A stretch of 64,000 nucleotides of DNA from Cordylochernes scorpioides (GCA_030710605.1 CP092874.1:24225757-24289756); one strand, 5' to 3'. Counted from the stretch's first letter, positions 10,905-23,160 are shown. The notes: generated by a model not told the origin, from the letters alone. Made by a program: numbers and translations.

Positions 10905-11050
10905 TCATAATAAGTCGGTGGATGATTGGGTAACACCCTCGATTCCCGACAGTCATGAACTGGGATTGAATCCCGCGTTAACATTTTGTTTAATATGTGG
11001 GAATAACTCGCATATTATTCACTGTTTCAATTATCATAAACTAGGTTGCT
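10905..11050 (+). pseudogene. LINE C-terminal zinc-motif fragment
   Basis: Encodes a stretch with FCLICGNNSHIIHCF, a Cys/His pattern seen at LINE polyprotein C-termini. A diverged homologue lies at about 60510-60625. It is too short to place in a clade, and no upstream core is present. Confidence 0.4.
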
Positions 11051-11061
11051 CTCCAGATTTC

Positions 11062-11330
11062 CAGATTTGATTTCCATTTTTCTTGATTTCCAGACTTAAG
11101 TCTGGTCATCTACGGACAATGACTTTCCAGAATGGTTGCAAGGTTTTCCCACTATGTACCAAGTGCAATTCTCAGCCTGCAACCCCAAGACATATTATTG
11201 ACTGTATTGACTCATCCATTGATGAGCTCTACTCTTCCCCGGCAGACACCATCAAAAATCTCAAGCTTTACAGGCTTGATACCTTAGTGTGATTGGGTGG
11301 AGATAAGAAAGAAGAAGAAGAAGAAGAGGT
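11062..11330 (+). pseudogene. Jockey-like LINE C-terminus and 3' tail
   Basis: Encodes RLKSGHLRTMTF ... FPLCTKCNSQPATPRHIIDC, the C-terminal Cys/His domain of a LINE polyprotein of a kind I associate with arachnid genomes, ending in a stop at 11290-11292. The 3' tail follows directly: GAGATAAGAAAGAAGAAGAA. A nearly identical tail ends the SINE at 51240, which suggests the SINE borrowed this LINE's recognition sequence. Confidence 0.65.
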
Positions 11331-12507
11331 TGCTCTTGTTGAGCGGTACCTAATAAATTGATTTTGAAACCCGTCATTTGTCTTAGGTCGTTGATCTATA
11401 TATAGTTCCCCCAGCAAGCCCACTTCTCTCCCCCTTAACACATTGTAAATAACATTGCTGATTATTGTAACAATTGTTCCTGTATATACCCTCTTCCATT
11501 TGGAGAAGTTGTATAAGACCAAAGAGTCATAACAACTTTTGTTGTTGTTATTACTGTTATTCTTGCATGTACCCTACATTTCCGTGCTTGGAATATCCGT
11601 ATAAGACTAAAATGTTTTAATAAAGCAAAAAAAGTAAAGATTCTCACTAAAATATTTCATTTTATTAAGAATTGATAATATAAGGTTGTCCCACAGTGTT
11701 TTTCTTATATTACTTGGTGAATAATATTATTACGGCGAATACATAATAATACATAATACAATTACTTTACATATAATACAAAAGACATTATACATAACAG
11801 CGAATAACATTGGTATTTCAAATTTTTTGCAGGTGTTTACGAACTTTTAGGACAACCTTCTGTTTATTGACTCTATTTTTTAAAAATCTATCCCACAATT
11901 AAAATAAATTTAACTATTATTTCCTTTTATAGAGAAATGGAATTCTATTTATAATGGCCTGGCTCATCATTGGAGAACCCTACCTGCATAGAAATGACAA
12001 AAATCCTTCAAGTAGGAAGAAGTTTTATGAGTGTGTTGTTATTTCTAGAACGCAGGCGTCCTTGTGTAGGTATCTTCTGATTCACTTTATTTCGAACCTG
12101 TTGCTACTCCCACGTGATCACCCACGTGACTGTACGAGGTCGTCTGCTAGGTATTTGGGTGGGATTCGAATCCGTTCATTGTCTTTATTCCATTTGCATC
12201 TATACGTTTGCGACATTTCGGGAACTTCTTCCTGGGGACATAATAGAATATCTTTAAAGGATTTAAAAAGCTTATCTATCAATGCGTCCTATAGGAGGTT
12301 GTGGTGTATTTAGGTTGATTTAAAAGTAGAAATATATTTTAGGCTTTATTTATTTAAATGGTTTTTATTATATTACACCGTATTAGATTCAAGCTTAAGA
12401 ATTACAAGTTAACACAATCAAATTATATATGATGATAAATTATATGTTATGATATTTACAATATATCGCAGAGAATCTGTGGATTTAATATTATTATTAT
12501 ATTAATA

Positions 12508-12680
12508 CAGTCGAACTTGGATAATTCGAACTTCTTTAATTCGAAAACCTCTTTAATTCGAATATTTATCTTGGTCCCTAGAATTTCCTATATAAATATT
12601 TTAACATCTTTAATTCGAATTTTTGGATAATTCGAATTTTTTTATGGTCCCTTGGGGTTCGAATTATCCAAGTTCGACTG
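12508..12680. mobile_element. 173-bp MITE with perfect-looking TIRs, TA target
   Basis: Ends CAGTCGAACTTGGATAATTC and its reverse complement at 12661-12680, flanked by TA on both sides (12506-12507, 12681-12682). The interior repeats TTTAATTCGAA motifs. The paralogous segment at about 51868 lacks the element and keeps a single TA, which proves the insertion and its borders. The TIR start CAG and TA target fit the pogo/Tigger-Tc1 group. Confidence 0.93.
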
Positions 12681-12824
12681 TATATTATATACAATATTAT
12701 ATAATTAAAATATAAATATACGACAGAGGTATTTTGAATATCTCCCATCTTTGCCAACCCTAAACCAGTGTTAGGCAAAATATAATCAGGATTGTAATAA
12801 ATGTAAAATATTTTTTACGTAAAT

Positions 12825-13095
12825 GATTATTTTTAAAATAAATAAAATTTTCTACTTCCCTTACTGCAATGATAAAATAATGGGGAGGGCCTGGCTCTTC
12901 AGTGGTTAACCCTCCCAGCGGTTTCGCCAGTTTAATCTACCTCTAGTAGAAACCACTGGGAGGGTTCACCATTGATAAGCCAAGCCCTCCCATTATTTTA
13001 TCATTGCAGTAAAGAGGCAGTAGAAAATGTATTTATTTTTTAAAAGAATCATACGCATCAAAAAAGTTTAAATTTAATATAACAGATGGCGCTCT
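12825..13095. mobile_element. Palindromic MITE, GCGGTTTCGCC family
   Basis: Two inverted arms of about 120 bp meet near 12944. The left arm reads GGCCTGGCTCTTCAGTGG ... CAGCGGTTTCGCCAG; the right arm is its complement with substitutions. Outer parts include TACTGCAATGATAAAATAAT. AGATGGCGC follows at 13084. Its duplicate lies at 52025-52285. Confidence 0.85.
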
Positions 13096-13194
13096 AATAC
13101 ATTATAATCATGATTACATTTTATATAATTACAAGTAATTAATAAGGTACAATTTATAATACACAATATAATACGGCTTATGATTGTAGAACAA

Positions 13195-13490
13195 CATTTG
13201 ACATTTATACCACATGTGTTTCTTTTGAACGAAATTTATTTTAAGGAGAAATAAAGACTATTTCTATCCTTAAGGATGAAGTATAAAAGGATATATTGTG
13301 AAGAGTAATGATAAACGGAAAAATAAAAGTGTCCAGGGATGGGAATCGAACCCAAACTTTTCCGCTTACCGAGCATATTCATCCCTAAGGATAGAAATAG
13401 TCTTTATTTCTCCTTAAAATAAATTAAGATTTTTCGTTCAAAGAAACATTTGCGGTAAAATTGTCAAATGACGTTCTACAAAGTACAATT
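13195..13490. mobile_element. Palindromic MITE with a tRNA-like centre
   Basis: Inverted arms (TTCTTTTGAACGAAATTTAT at about 13219 and its complement near 13440; AAAGACTATTTCTATCCTTA and its complement) of roughly 100 bp. The centre reads GGGATGGGAATCGAACCCAA, a degenerate SINE-head or tRNA T-arm-like sequence. Absent from the paralogous segment at about 52340, so it arrived after the duplication or was lost there. Confidence 0.7.
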
Positions 13491-13501
13491 TGTATTATAC
13501 A

Positions 13502-13825
13502 TTCATGGACAAAACTTGAGGAAGTTTTAATTTTTTGATGTCGCCGGTCGTCTGTCTTTTTGAAGGAGACAGAGGTTGTTCACACCTGGTTATCTCGTGT
13601 GTCTTCAATAAAGGTCACTGTAATATCTTTCAGAGTTATTGTCTGAATCCCGATATACATGGTAAAAGGTACAACTTCTTAAGTTTTGTCCATGAGTGTA
13701 TATACACTTGGTTATCTCGTGTGTCTTCAATAAAGCTCACTGTAATATCTTTCAGAGTTATTGTCCAGATATACATGCTAAAAGGTACAACTTCCTTAAG
13801 TTTTGTCCATTGAGTGTAGATTTGA
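13502..13825. mobile_element. Tc1-like MITE with 123-bp module, short form
   Basis: Starts with TTCATGGACAAAACTTGAGG and ends with CCTTAAGTTTTGTCCAT, inverted ends of Tc1-like type. Inside are about two copies of the unit that forms the long array at 52385-53389 (TTGGTTATCTCGTGTGTCTT ... TTTCAGAGTTATTGTC). Confidence 0.75.
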
Positions 13826-14114
13826 AACATAATGTAATAAGACCTATTTCCCAATTAATAAATTTAGTGTTTTATATACACAACTATTTTTTTAATTTGG
13901 TTTTATTACACTTGTGTTTCTCTATGATACAAATTGTGTTATTGAATTAACATTACTGGAGGGTTGAGCACTGATGAGCCAAGCCCACCCAATTTTTTTT
14001 CATCGCAGTAAGTACAGTTTGTGTTTTATATGTAATAGAAACATTTGTGCTAAATACTTTACCATCTTATATATATAGACAATCTGTATATGTAATGTAT
14101 GTTTTCTATATATA

Positions 14115-15266
14115 TACAATAGAACCTCTCTGTAAAGGACAACATCTAATTGCAGAGCTAAAGTGTCCTTTAAGGAGAGGTGTCCTCTTACCAGAGAGTT
14201 ATTATTATATACATCACTTGATACTGTTGAACCTCTCTGTAAAGGACAACATCTAATTGCGGAGCCAAAGTGTCCTTTAAGGAGAGGTGTCCTCTTACCA
14301 GAGAGTTATTATTATATACATCACTTGATACTGTTGAAACTCTCTGTAAAGGACAACACCTAATTGCAGAGCCAAAGTGTCCTTTAAGGAGAGGTGTCCT
14401 CTTTTTTACCAGAGAGTTATTATTATATACATCACTTGATACTGTTGAACCTCTCTGTAAAGGACAACATCTAATTGCAGAGACAAAGTGTCCTTTAAGG
14501 AGAGGTGTCCTCTTACCAGAGAGTTATTATTATATATATCACTTGATACTGTTGAACCTCTCTGTAAAGGACAACATCTAATTGCAGAGCCAAAGTGTCC
14601 TTTAGAGAGAGGTGTCCTCTTACCAGAGAGTTATTATTATATATATCACTTGATACTGTTGAACCTCTCTGTAAAGGACAACACCTAATTGCAGGGCCAA
14701 AGTGTCCTTCAGAGAGAGGTGTCCTCTTACCAGAGAGTTATTATTATATATATTAGTTGATACAGTAGAACCTCTCTGTAAAGGACAACGTCTAATTGCG
14801 GAGCCAAAGTGTCCTTTAGAGAGAGGTGTCCTCTTACCAGAGAGTTATTATTATATATATTAGTTGATACAGTAGAACCTCTCTGTAAAGGACAACGTCT
14901 AATTGCGGAGCCAAAGTGTCCTTTAGAGAGAGGTGTCCTCTTACCAGAGAGTTATTATTATATACATCACTTGATACTGTTGAACCTCTCTGTAAAGGAC
15001 AACACCTAATTGCAGAGCCAAAGTGTCCTTTAAGGAGAGGTGTCCTCTTACCAGAGAGTTATTATTATATATATTAGTTGATACTGTTGAACCTCTCTGT
15101 AAAGGACGACACCTAATTGCAGAGCGAAAGTGTCCTTCAGGGAAAGGTGTCCTCTTACCGGAGAGTTGCTAAATAGTAAAAATGGTAAATTTGCAAATGA
15201 AAACTGTTCTTTGTAGAGAGGCGTCTTCTAGCGGGGTGTCCGCTAAAGGGAGGTGGTTCTACTGTA
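14115..15266. repeat. 107-bp tandem array between pogo-like ends (about 10 units)
   Basis: Each 107-bp unit contains GAACCTCTCTGTAAAGGACA, GTGTCCTTTAAGGAGAGGTG and TTACCAGAGAGTTATTATTA. The first unit begins ACAATAGAACCTCTCTG and the whole ends GGAGGTGGTTCTACTGTA, so the array is bracketed by inverted ends of a CAGTAGAACC-type (pogo/Tigger-like) MITE and every unit repeats that end. The paralogue at 59214-59826 has about half as many units. Confidence 0.92.
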
Positions 15267-15454
15267 TACACAGTAAAACGAGAAAGTATCTACATATATA
15301 AAAAGGTAGGTAGAACAAAGCGATGAGGTGGTTGATGTGAAGGCTGTGGATCAATGACGGGGTGGGGTGAGGTCACTGGGAAGTCCTTCGCCATGACGCC
15401 ATCTTGTTTTTTTATTCTTCACAAATCTACGTGTATCTACCGAACTGCTTTTTT

Positions 15455-15605
15455 TACATGTGTAGATATGTGGTGCACTTACAGTAAAAGCAGTCGCCTA
15501 CTTCTACCCACCATGATTATCATGGCCTGTACCACAGTAAAAGAAGTCGCCTACTTCTACCCATCATGATTATCATGGGCCTATACCACGTGTACTAGGG
15601 ATAAG
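15455..15605 (+). repeat. SINE 3' module, two-unit form
   Basis: One full and one partial unit of the SINE tail (ACATGTGTAGATATGTGGTG, CAGTAAAAGCAGTCGCC, CCACCATGATTATCATGG), ending CGTGTACTAGGGATAAGC. It is intermediate between the single unit on SINEs and the large satellite at 218. Duplicated at 60005-60165. Confidence 0.85.
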
Positions 15606-15689
15606 CAAAAAAACCATGTATCTACACTCTCGTCATGTCTACAAAGTACACTATAGACCTGCCCGTATCTACATATAAACGATCTCAGT

Positions 15690-16164
15690 AGAAAATCTGA
15701 CCAGACAGTAGAACACTAGCTGCCATAGTTGTAAGACGAGAATGTTTTCGATAAAATGATTTATTATAAAATAAATAAAGCTTCTCCAGGGTTAAGTTTC
15801 TTGTTCAACTTTTTATTTTCAAGCTTTCGGACTTGTCAGTCCTTCAACAGGAGTATCACATTAACAACTTAATAATAAATACAATTTTTATATACATTAT
15901 TATATACATATTTTAAATGTTTATTATAAATTGAGAGAAAATGATATTACATTATTTCTGTTTGAAAATGTATTATACATAATTATAAAGCATTTTCATA
16001 GTTTTATACATGGATGGATCAAAGGTAGAGGAGGATTGTCTAAAGTCGGAATATAAAGTCTTTGGGGTTATTGGATTAGTTCATTCACCCAGTTGTTCAG
16101 TAGAAGCCACCGGATTTATTAAGTTACTTCAAATATCATTCGCAGCTTTATAAAATTTTAAATA
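15690..16164. other. Left flank of composite 1, no intact gene
   Basis: AT-rich. From about 15880 it is paralogous to 62580-63142. 16005-16150 encodes a short open stretch with MDGSK ... SVEATGF ... LLQISFAAL, possibly a remnant of a LINE RNase H (YTDGS-like start), also present at 62985-63131. Around 15905 lies the empty site of the MITE at 62622. Confidence 0.55.
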
Positions 16165-16640
16165 CAGGGTGATCCAAAAGTCCCGCACTATTTTAAAAAT
16201 TAATAACTCCGCGAATATTTGCGCTAGAGCAATGCGGTAAACACCATTGTGTTCAGGATGCAATGGGAATTTTTATGGCAAATAATGAAAAATTCGAAAT
16301 TGATTTTAGTTACAATTTTATTCGCCAGATGGCGCACTACCAGAATCAGAGATTCAGCGGCCAAGTTGTTTGATAAATTGAAAAATATAACTGATCGACA
16401 CATATTTTTCCTTTTTGAATACCAGGAAAGAACCCTAATAACATCAAATAACAAATTAATAAAACACAACTTCGCCAAAAGTATGAAGAATTGGTTAACA
16501 ATTTTTAAATACAATCAGAGATATGTAAAATAGGTAAATGTAAATTAAAACATGTAGCAAAAAAAAAATTGATATTTTTGATATGGTTTGTGTTTCCGAA
16601 GATAATAAATTTCTAATATTTTTTAATTCAACTCTCTCTC
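16165..16640 (+). repeat. Left long TIR of composite 1
   Basis: Inverted copy of 27100-27574. Includes AGATGGCGC at 16327-16335 and ends in a CT microsatellite near 16630-16655. 16641-16719 is the remaining 5' leader of the mariner before the LINE junction. Confidence 0.92.
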
Positions 16641-16731
16641 TCTCTCTCTCTCAGTATCGATTATATTTATTTTAATTCATTTGAAAAATATGTTTCTATC
16701 TCTGATAATTTATTTTACTCTGGAATGCCGT

Positions 16732-17548
16732 TGTTGTTGTCGTGTCCAATAAAGAGCCTCAGATGTATCCATGCATCTCCATCACAGCAGCAGCAATGTC
16801 CACTATCTTGGGTGTGTAAAGCTGCTGCTCTGGGTCTATGTCAAATTCCTGCAAGGCTGCGGCCATTGCTGGCTATGAGAATATGTGGGTAGGTGTAAGT
16901 TCCACACCAGGACAATTGTTGCATGCCCTATAGGTTATTGTGCCATCTGGATGTATTGTCATTCCTTTATAGTGTTTTGTTCTAAGTCTTGTTATAGTTT
17001 TTGTCATTTTTCTCTCAGAGTTTATTTCGCATTTTGATCTTTTCTTATTTATTGTTTATTATCTTGTATTTTGACAAAGAATCAGCGTCAAATAATGACA
17101 TTTGTTCTTTCCTTTGGCTCAACTTTCTGGCTTCCTTTGCCAATTCAGATGTCATTTCATTACCCCCGATCCCAACATGGGCAGGGATCCATTGTAGAAT
17201 GCAGTTATTCTCCAATGGTTCCATTTGGGTAAGTAACGAGTGTATTTTCCGTGTGATATTAGTATTGCCCTTCTGAATTGCTTCTAGAGCGGATATGGAG
17301 TCGCTGTATATTAAATTTCCTTCTGCTTTATGCAGGGATGGTTGGTTAAGGCATACATTAAGGGCTTTCCAGATAGCCGTCAGTTCACAAGTGAAGTTTG
17401 ATGAAATCTGTCCTGCTCCTTCTTTGATTTTGATGTGCGTTCCATCTTGCAGTATTATGTTAATTCCGGCCCCTCCATAACTCAGGGTAAGGTCTGAAGA
17501 TCCATCTGTATATGCTGTTAAAGGGGGTGGCCTAGCATTTTTAATCAA
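16732..17548 (-). pseudogene. LINE X: RNase H domain and 3' end
   Basis: The minus-strand frame 17045-17548 encodes a type I RNase H with YTDGSSDLTLSYGGAG, CELTAIWKAL, IYSDSISALEAI and IPAHVGIGGNE, so the D-E-D-H set is visible. It removes RNA from RNA:DNA hybrids during element replication. The 3' UTR follows, with AATAAA on the + strand text but a CTCTTTATTGG tail on the element strand, ending in a CAA/AAC-rich tail next to the target duplication CTGGAATGCCGT. The frame is open from its first seen codon, but its upstream reverse transcriptase is separated by nested LINEs. Confidence 0.85.
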
Positions 17549-20500
17549 GAATTTGTACTATGAGGACATAGCCGTTAATATTTCAAACACATTAGACCTC
17601 GAAGCCCAAGATATCAAAGTCTACCTCAATCAAAACAAATCCATCAACATATACAATATGTATCACCCTCCAAACAATAAACTTATTGACGATGGAACAA
17701 TGGCTCAATTTCTTACAGACAACTCTTATTGTAGGTGACCTTAATGCCAAACATCAACTATGGGGATGTTCCACGCCAAACCCAAGAGGCAAAATACTTT
17801 CAAACATATTTGACGACAATGCCATCATGTGCTTAAATGATGGGAATCCTACTCATCATTCATACAGCTATAATACTGCACAAGCCCTTGATATAAGTTT
17901 TTACTATCCTGACATTCTCCACAAATGCAAATAGCAAATATTAAAAAGTATTGTAAGTGATCATTTGCCTAATTTGATAGAAATTAGCACCAAGACCAAA
18001 ACCAGCTCAATTAAGAAACATTCTGGAACTTCAAAAAGGCTAATTGGATATCTTTCGAAAACACCATTATTAAAGCAGCCACAGTTTCAATACCAAGAGG
18101 TAATATTAAGAAATGGATTCCAAATTATACACACCAGGCAAAAAATATTCAAACACTTATAACTAAAAGAAATGAACTACAAAAAAAAGCACCCAAAACC
18201 AAACAAATTGTGGAACTGAACTGAACATTGTGAATGCAAAAATAAAAAGATTATACGTAAATGTGAAAAGGGAAAAATGGAAACAAATTTGTGAAAACCT
18301 GAACCCAAGAAACCCAAATACAAAACTTTGGAATTTGGCAAAACAAATTGACAGATCCCAGTCACAAACCGAAAAAACTAATATGATTAAGAATACAGAT
18401 GGTACGCCAGCAACTAATGACAAAATTGCTGCCAATCTTTTAGGTAATTCATATCAAATAAGTAGTAAAATCAAGGTTGAAACAAAGGCCCGAAGGATTA
18501 TTCATGACTGTAAAAATGTCACCAGCACTCATAATTTTTTCCATGAAAAAAATCAATATGAAAGAGCTAGCTTATGCATTAGAAAACACTGACCTAAACA
18601 AGACTCCTGGGCCAGATGGAATCCATGGCCGAATGATATCAAACTTGGGCAAAATTGGCAAAGAAAGACTTCTTAATATTTTCAATAACTCCTGGAAAAC
18701 TGGAAAATTGCCTCAAGACTGTAAAATGCAACAATAATTCCCATTTAAAAACTTGACAAATCTGCTGATGACCCAAAAAACTACCGACCTATCTCCCTCA
18801 CAAGTATTTGCTGAAAATTAATGGAAAAAATTATACTCAGACGACTCACCTACCACCCCGACACAAGGAATCTCTTACCAGAAGAACAATATGGATTTAG
18901 GAAAGGACATGGGACAATAGACCAACTCTTATTTTTCACACAAAAGGTAAAAGATGCACAAAACAGAAAACCAACTAACCACACAATAGCTGCTTTTTTA
19001 GACCTTACACAAGCTTTTGATAAGGTATGGAAAAACAAGTTAATTACAAAATTATACAAACATTTCAAAATTGATGGAAAAGCTATCACTTGGATAAATG
19101 ATTCCCTTAAAAATAGATACATCAGGGTCAAATATAATGGCACTCTATCTAAAACCTTCAAATTGTATCAAGGATTACCACAAGGATCAGTCCTTAGCCC
19201 AAATCTCTTCACCCTATTTATTGCAGGCATAGAAGAAAAATTTTCACATAAAACCAATTTTGGACTTTTCGCTGATGACATTATTCTATGGAGCAGCAAC
19301 ACTAACTGTAAAAAAGCTGAAAGAGATTTGAACAAGACTCTTCTCCACCTAGAAAAATTTTCTAATAAACATAAATTAGAATTTAACCCCCAAAAATCTG
19401 AAACCTGTCTTTTTACTACCGATAAGAAACTATACAAAATAAGACCAAATATTATTCTGAAAGAACAACAATTCCAATATAATAAACATCCTAAATATCT
19501 TGGCTACACCCTGGATCCAGACATTAACTCCAGTAAACATATTGAAAGAGTTGTTAGAAAAGGAAGAGACCGACTAAAAATCCTGAAATGTATTTCAGGA
19601 AGAGTGGGGAGCCTAAGCAACAACACTAAAATTAACTTACACATCTCTAATGAGACCTATCTTGGAATATGGATATCAAATCTATGGTACAGCATCTGAA
19701 ACAAATCTAAAATCACCGGAAAGGATACAACTAAATGCAGCTAGAATTATTACAGGTCTTCGAAATACCTGCCCTAATAATATTGTACTTTACGAGGCAG
19801 ACATTATGCCCTTAAAGGATAAAAGAAGCTACAATCTGCCAAAATATATAAACAAAATCAAGAGTTATGAAAACAAACACAGAACTTTCAATTACATACT
19901 TAATTGGGAATTCAATATAAGACTCAAAAAAGAAGGCCCTCTCCACCTGGCCAAAAGAAATGGATTTTTAAAATATAAAGTGGAAAAATATTATTTAGCA
20001 GAAAAAATATCTCCATGCGAATCAATAACAAAATGTAATTTTAATGCCACTTTAAATGAACCCACCAACAAACAATACCAAAATCCAGAATACTTAAAAC
20101 AATTATCATTATAAATAATTAATAACATTCCTAAAAATGCAATAACTATCTATACCGATGGTAGCAGAGACGAGTTGGGACACACTGGCAGTGACTCTCT
20201 CATTAAAACCACAAATGGCAATGAGAAAATAAACAGAAGAAACCCAGATTTTTGCTCAGTCTTCAGATCCGAACTTATAGCCATCTATGAAGCCTTAAAA
20301 TCCATCAGAAACACTAAACATCACGATATATGGATTCTTACTGATAGTAGAAGTGCCATACAAAACTTGAGTCACACAAGGGAACTTAGAGACAAAGTAA
20401 GCAGGAACATAATTGGTTATCTCCAAAAACTCTCAATACCTCCAAAATTCACCTTCAATGGATACCCTTACATGTTAGCATTGAAGGCAATGAAGCTGCT

Positions 20501-20815
20501 GATGCGCTAGCGAAAAAAGGCACAAAAGAACCCTTACTACAGAAAAATAAACTTACTTTTAAAGAAATAGAAACAGTAGCCAAAACAAAAATAAACAAGA
20601 ACTGGAGGATCCCACCTAAGCACAGTTGGTACAACCTAGAAGCAGATGGCCACCCAGACCTTTCGGTCCACAAGCCGGCATCCGAAGCATGCCCTTCGCT
20701 GCTATTCTGTTCAACTCATAAGCCAAGTAACAGTATCCAAGCTAGAGCTTGGACATTGTACCTGGAAACACCACCTCCCAGACAACGTGTCTGGAAGGAT
20801 TTCTATACCGGTGGC
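17549..20815 (+). pseudogene. LINE Y: endonuclease fragment, reverse transcriptase, RNase H (broken)
   Basis: A plus-strand non-LTR retrotransposon polyprotein split by frameshifts and stops. 17560-17935: endonuclease fragment with VGDLNAKHQLWG. 18565-19760: reverse transcriptase, best in the 292-codon frame 18821-19699, with EEQYGFRKGHGT, FLDLTQAFDKVW, GLPQGSVLSP and the catalytic FADD near 19267. 20140-20520: RNase H with YTDGS and DSRSAIQNL. Then a C-terminal region with LELGHCTWKHHL up to about 20800. The 5' end is missing and the 3' end abuts LINE Z. The order and motifs fit the Jockey/I group. Inserted into LINE X, so younger than it. Confidence 0.85.
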
Positions 20816-21380
20816 CTTTATACACAGCAAAAGAGGAAACTATTTACTGTGTCCAGCAGGGACCGCGGGGAGGCGGCCCCCGGTCGACTCTGTTCACTCA
20901 CAGTTGAGGAAAAGCTCAGATGCCACGTCGTGGGCTTTCTCAAGAAGCTTGCTGTGGTTTCTCAGCAGCTTACTCTCGATCGCGCCCCTCGCCCTCCTTC
21001 TCTCTTCCTGCACACCCACTACCCTTGGACAATCCAAGACGTAGTGGCGTGCATCCACATCCCTTTCTTCATAGACGCAATCAGGGTTTCTCTTAATTTT
21101 AAATCTGTGGAGACTTGGGGAAGAGCCCATGTCCCGAACTACCCTAATGAATTTGTGGGACATTACCTTACAGAGGTACTTGGGTGTTGTTACCCAATTG
21201 AATACCTCTCTCCCTTCACACTTTTCCTCCATCTGTCCAACCATAAGTCCTGGACGTGCCCCCTGATCCTCCTATAAACTTCTTTCTTGGTCACTGGGGT
21301 CCTCAGTGATCTACCTCTAAAGCATCCTGCCTTAGCGAGCCTGTCTGCGAACTCATTACCTTCGATGAGGCTGTGTCCCC
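20815..21380 (-). pseudogene. LINE Z: C-terminal zinc motif and 3' region
   Basis: The minus-strand frame 20894-21244 contains CVYEERDVDARHYVLDCP, a Cys/His motif of LINE polyprotein C-termini. It is the downstream part of the GC-rich LINE whose RNase H and reverse transcriptase follow at higher coordinates. The exact 3' end (about 20815) is an estimate from the change in base composition. Confidence 0.65.
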
Positions 21381-21820
21381 TAACCCTCCGGAGCCCGCGT
21401 TATCATCTCCAGCTCCTGGATTATTTGATGCGCGAGTTGCCCTTTCACCAGATTGATGGCGACGAGGGCCGACATACAATCTGAATAGAGGCGGTACGGG
21501 CTGAAGTTCTTCTCGGCACACGTTCTGAGGGCTACCCTGATCGCAACCAGCTCGGCTGAAAAGACCAATTCGTCCACTCTGAGTGTTAAGCTTTCTTGGA
21601 AGATCAGCTCTCCATTAGTGAAAATCACTACTCCAGCTCCAGTATTGGTTCCAGACTTACTACCATCAGTGAAAACCTCCGTGTCAATCAATCCCTGTCG
21701 GCCCTCCAGGACTCCAATTCCTCTTTGGCAACCACTGCGAAGGCTTCCTTGGGTCCTTCTTCCATTCCAGGGCACCCGCTTCAAGTCCCAGGGCATTTTC
21801 CCTGTTCTCCCAGATCTTCT
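21380..21820 (-). pseudogene. LINE Z: RNase H domain
   Basis: The minus-strand frame 21380-21796 carries FTDGSKSGTNTGAG, FSAELVAIRVAL and YSDCMSALVAI: first Asp, Glu and second Asp of a type I RNase H are visible. It belongs to the same element as the reverse transcriptase at 22045-23158, with a frame break between them in the 21684-22058 connecting region (ITGGYRTTSSEA). Confidence 0.75.
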
Positions 21821-22044
21821 GTCTGATGGTCTCCTCTAGTTTCAATCCCAGGGGAATAAGCCCAGCGAGGACCAAAAAGGCCTCACTGCTGGTAGTGCGA
21901 TATCCCCCTGTGATTCTGAGTGCCGCTGTCCTCTGCACGCTCTCTAGAGTTTTTGCCACCTTCTGATCCCTGTTATAGCAGGATTGGCTCGACACAGGAG
22001 AGGCAGAGGTTCCTAAAAATAGTACCCTCCTTCTCCCCCCCCCC

Positions 22045-23160
22045 CTATTGAGAGCCAACCAGGACAGGCCTGCACAACGCCTCCCTGCCTCTCGTCACCA
22101 TCTCCTCCGCCTGGTATTGCCAACCCATCTTGTCATCAATGACCAACGCTACCCTCCGTCCTTTCATCCAGATAGCCGACTTGTGCTCCCATTTGATCCC
22201 TTTCCTTTTAGTTCTTATGTCCCTAGGCTTAAAGCTGAAGGCTTTAGTTTTGGAGACATTGAACTTAAGGCCAGAGTCATGGGCCCAGTTCGAGAGGATT
22301 TGGAGAGAAGCTTCAACACACTTCTCAGCCTTCGCTCTCGAAGCAGCCTCAATGATGAGGAACTGGTCGTCAGCATAGAGAACCAGCCAGGCTCCCTCAG
22401 GTAGCTCCTCCTGGAAAACGGTGTTTTCCAGGATATTCCACATAATAGGTCCGCAGCAAGAGCCCTGGGGGCAACCCCTAGCACAGTTTCTTTCCAACCT
22501 CCGCCCACCAAAACTGAGGCTAATCCGTCTATCCCTCAGGAAGTCACGAACCAAGCTGCACAAATTATCAGGAAAACCCATGTCCATCAAATTTCATCAG
22601 CTTGTTCCAGCTCATGGAGTTGAACGCGCCATCAATGTCCAGGGCCACGAGAAGAACCCAAGCACCCTTATTTAAGCCCATCTCAACCCCCTCTAACACC
22701 TCGTTCAGAGCCGTGGTTGTGGAGTTCCCTTCCCTAAAACCATGTTGGAAAGAGGAAAGGAGCTCATTACTCTCTAGCCAGTGCTTCAGTCGCAGAGCTA
22801 GTAGGCTATCCAGGACCATACCTAGACACACTAGTAAAGAAAGCGGACGATAATCATTAGGAGAATTACCCTTTCTACCAGACTTTTCGAGAACCACTAC
22901 TCGGGCAACCTTCCATGCCTCAGGAAAAGTACCAGTTTCCAGGCACCTATTGAAAAACCTGGCAAGAAGTGATGGGTGCATTCTTAACAGGGCTTTCACG
23001 ACCGTGTTATCGATCTCTTCGGGACCAGGAGATTTCCTTTTCCCGAACTTGAAAGCCGTCAGTTTCACCTCATTCTCAGAAAAGGGCGGATCCACCAAAC
23101 CACAAGTGGTCAGAGAGATCTCGTCCTCTGGTTCCTCGTTTCCGAAGTGCCGATCCAAGT
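22045..23160 (-). pseudogene. LINE Z: R1-like reverse transcriptase
   Basis: Two overlapping minus-strand frames, 22568-23158 and 22045-22590, together cover a non-LTR reverse transcriptase. Visible: KSPGPEEIDN, NDYRPLSLLVCLGMV, FQHGFREGNSTTTA, LDIDGAFNSM, CPQGSCCGPIMWN and LYADDQFLI (catalytic YADD near 22366-22385). The C-P-Q-G-S-C-C-G-P pattern is characteristic of the R1/TRAS clade. Frameshifts near 22570-22590 break it, and the endonuclease is missing (5' truncated at about 23160). GC content is much higher than in LINE X around it, which supports separate origin. Confidence 0.85.

Larger units (their letters stand above)
10640..11625. repeat. Inverted repeat pair of about 200 bp enclosing LINE fragments
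   Basis: The arm at about 10676-10860 (CGGATTCTCCAAGCACGG ... CAGCAATGTTATTTACAATG) recurs in reverse complement at about 11425-11605. The roughly 570-bp interior holds two LINE C-terminal fragments. Either a fold-back element or two opposite insertions of one family. Confidence 0.75.
11650..15690. repeat. Segmental duplication, copy 1
   Basis: Homologous in the same orientation to 50708-60248. Matching landmarks: start TTTATTAAGAATTGATAATA at 11656 and 50711; the region around 12090-12300 and 51450-51670; a palindromic MITE; the 123-bp module; the 107-bp array; and the paired SINE-tail units. Copy 1 has its own 173-bp MITE at 12508 and a palindrome at 13195; copy 2 has a SINE at about 50933, a much longer 123-bp array and an LTR retrotransposon. 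Between 11650 and 12507 I see no gene. Confidence 0.9.

Noticed and set aside
16249..16533. 94-98 codon frames in the mariner TIRs (also 27206, 35528, 44558)
   Set aside because: They lie wholly in the inverted repeats, are open on both strands, and contain no domain; the transposase is elsewhere.
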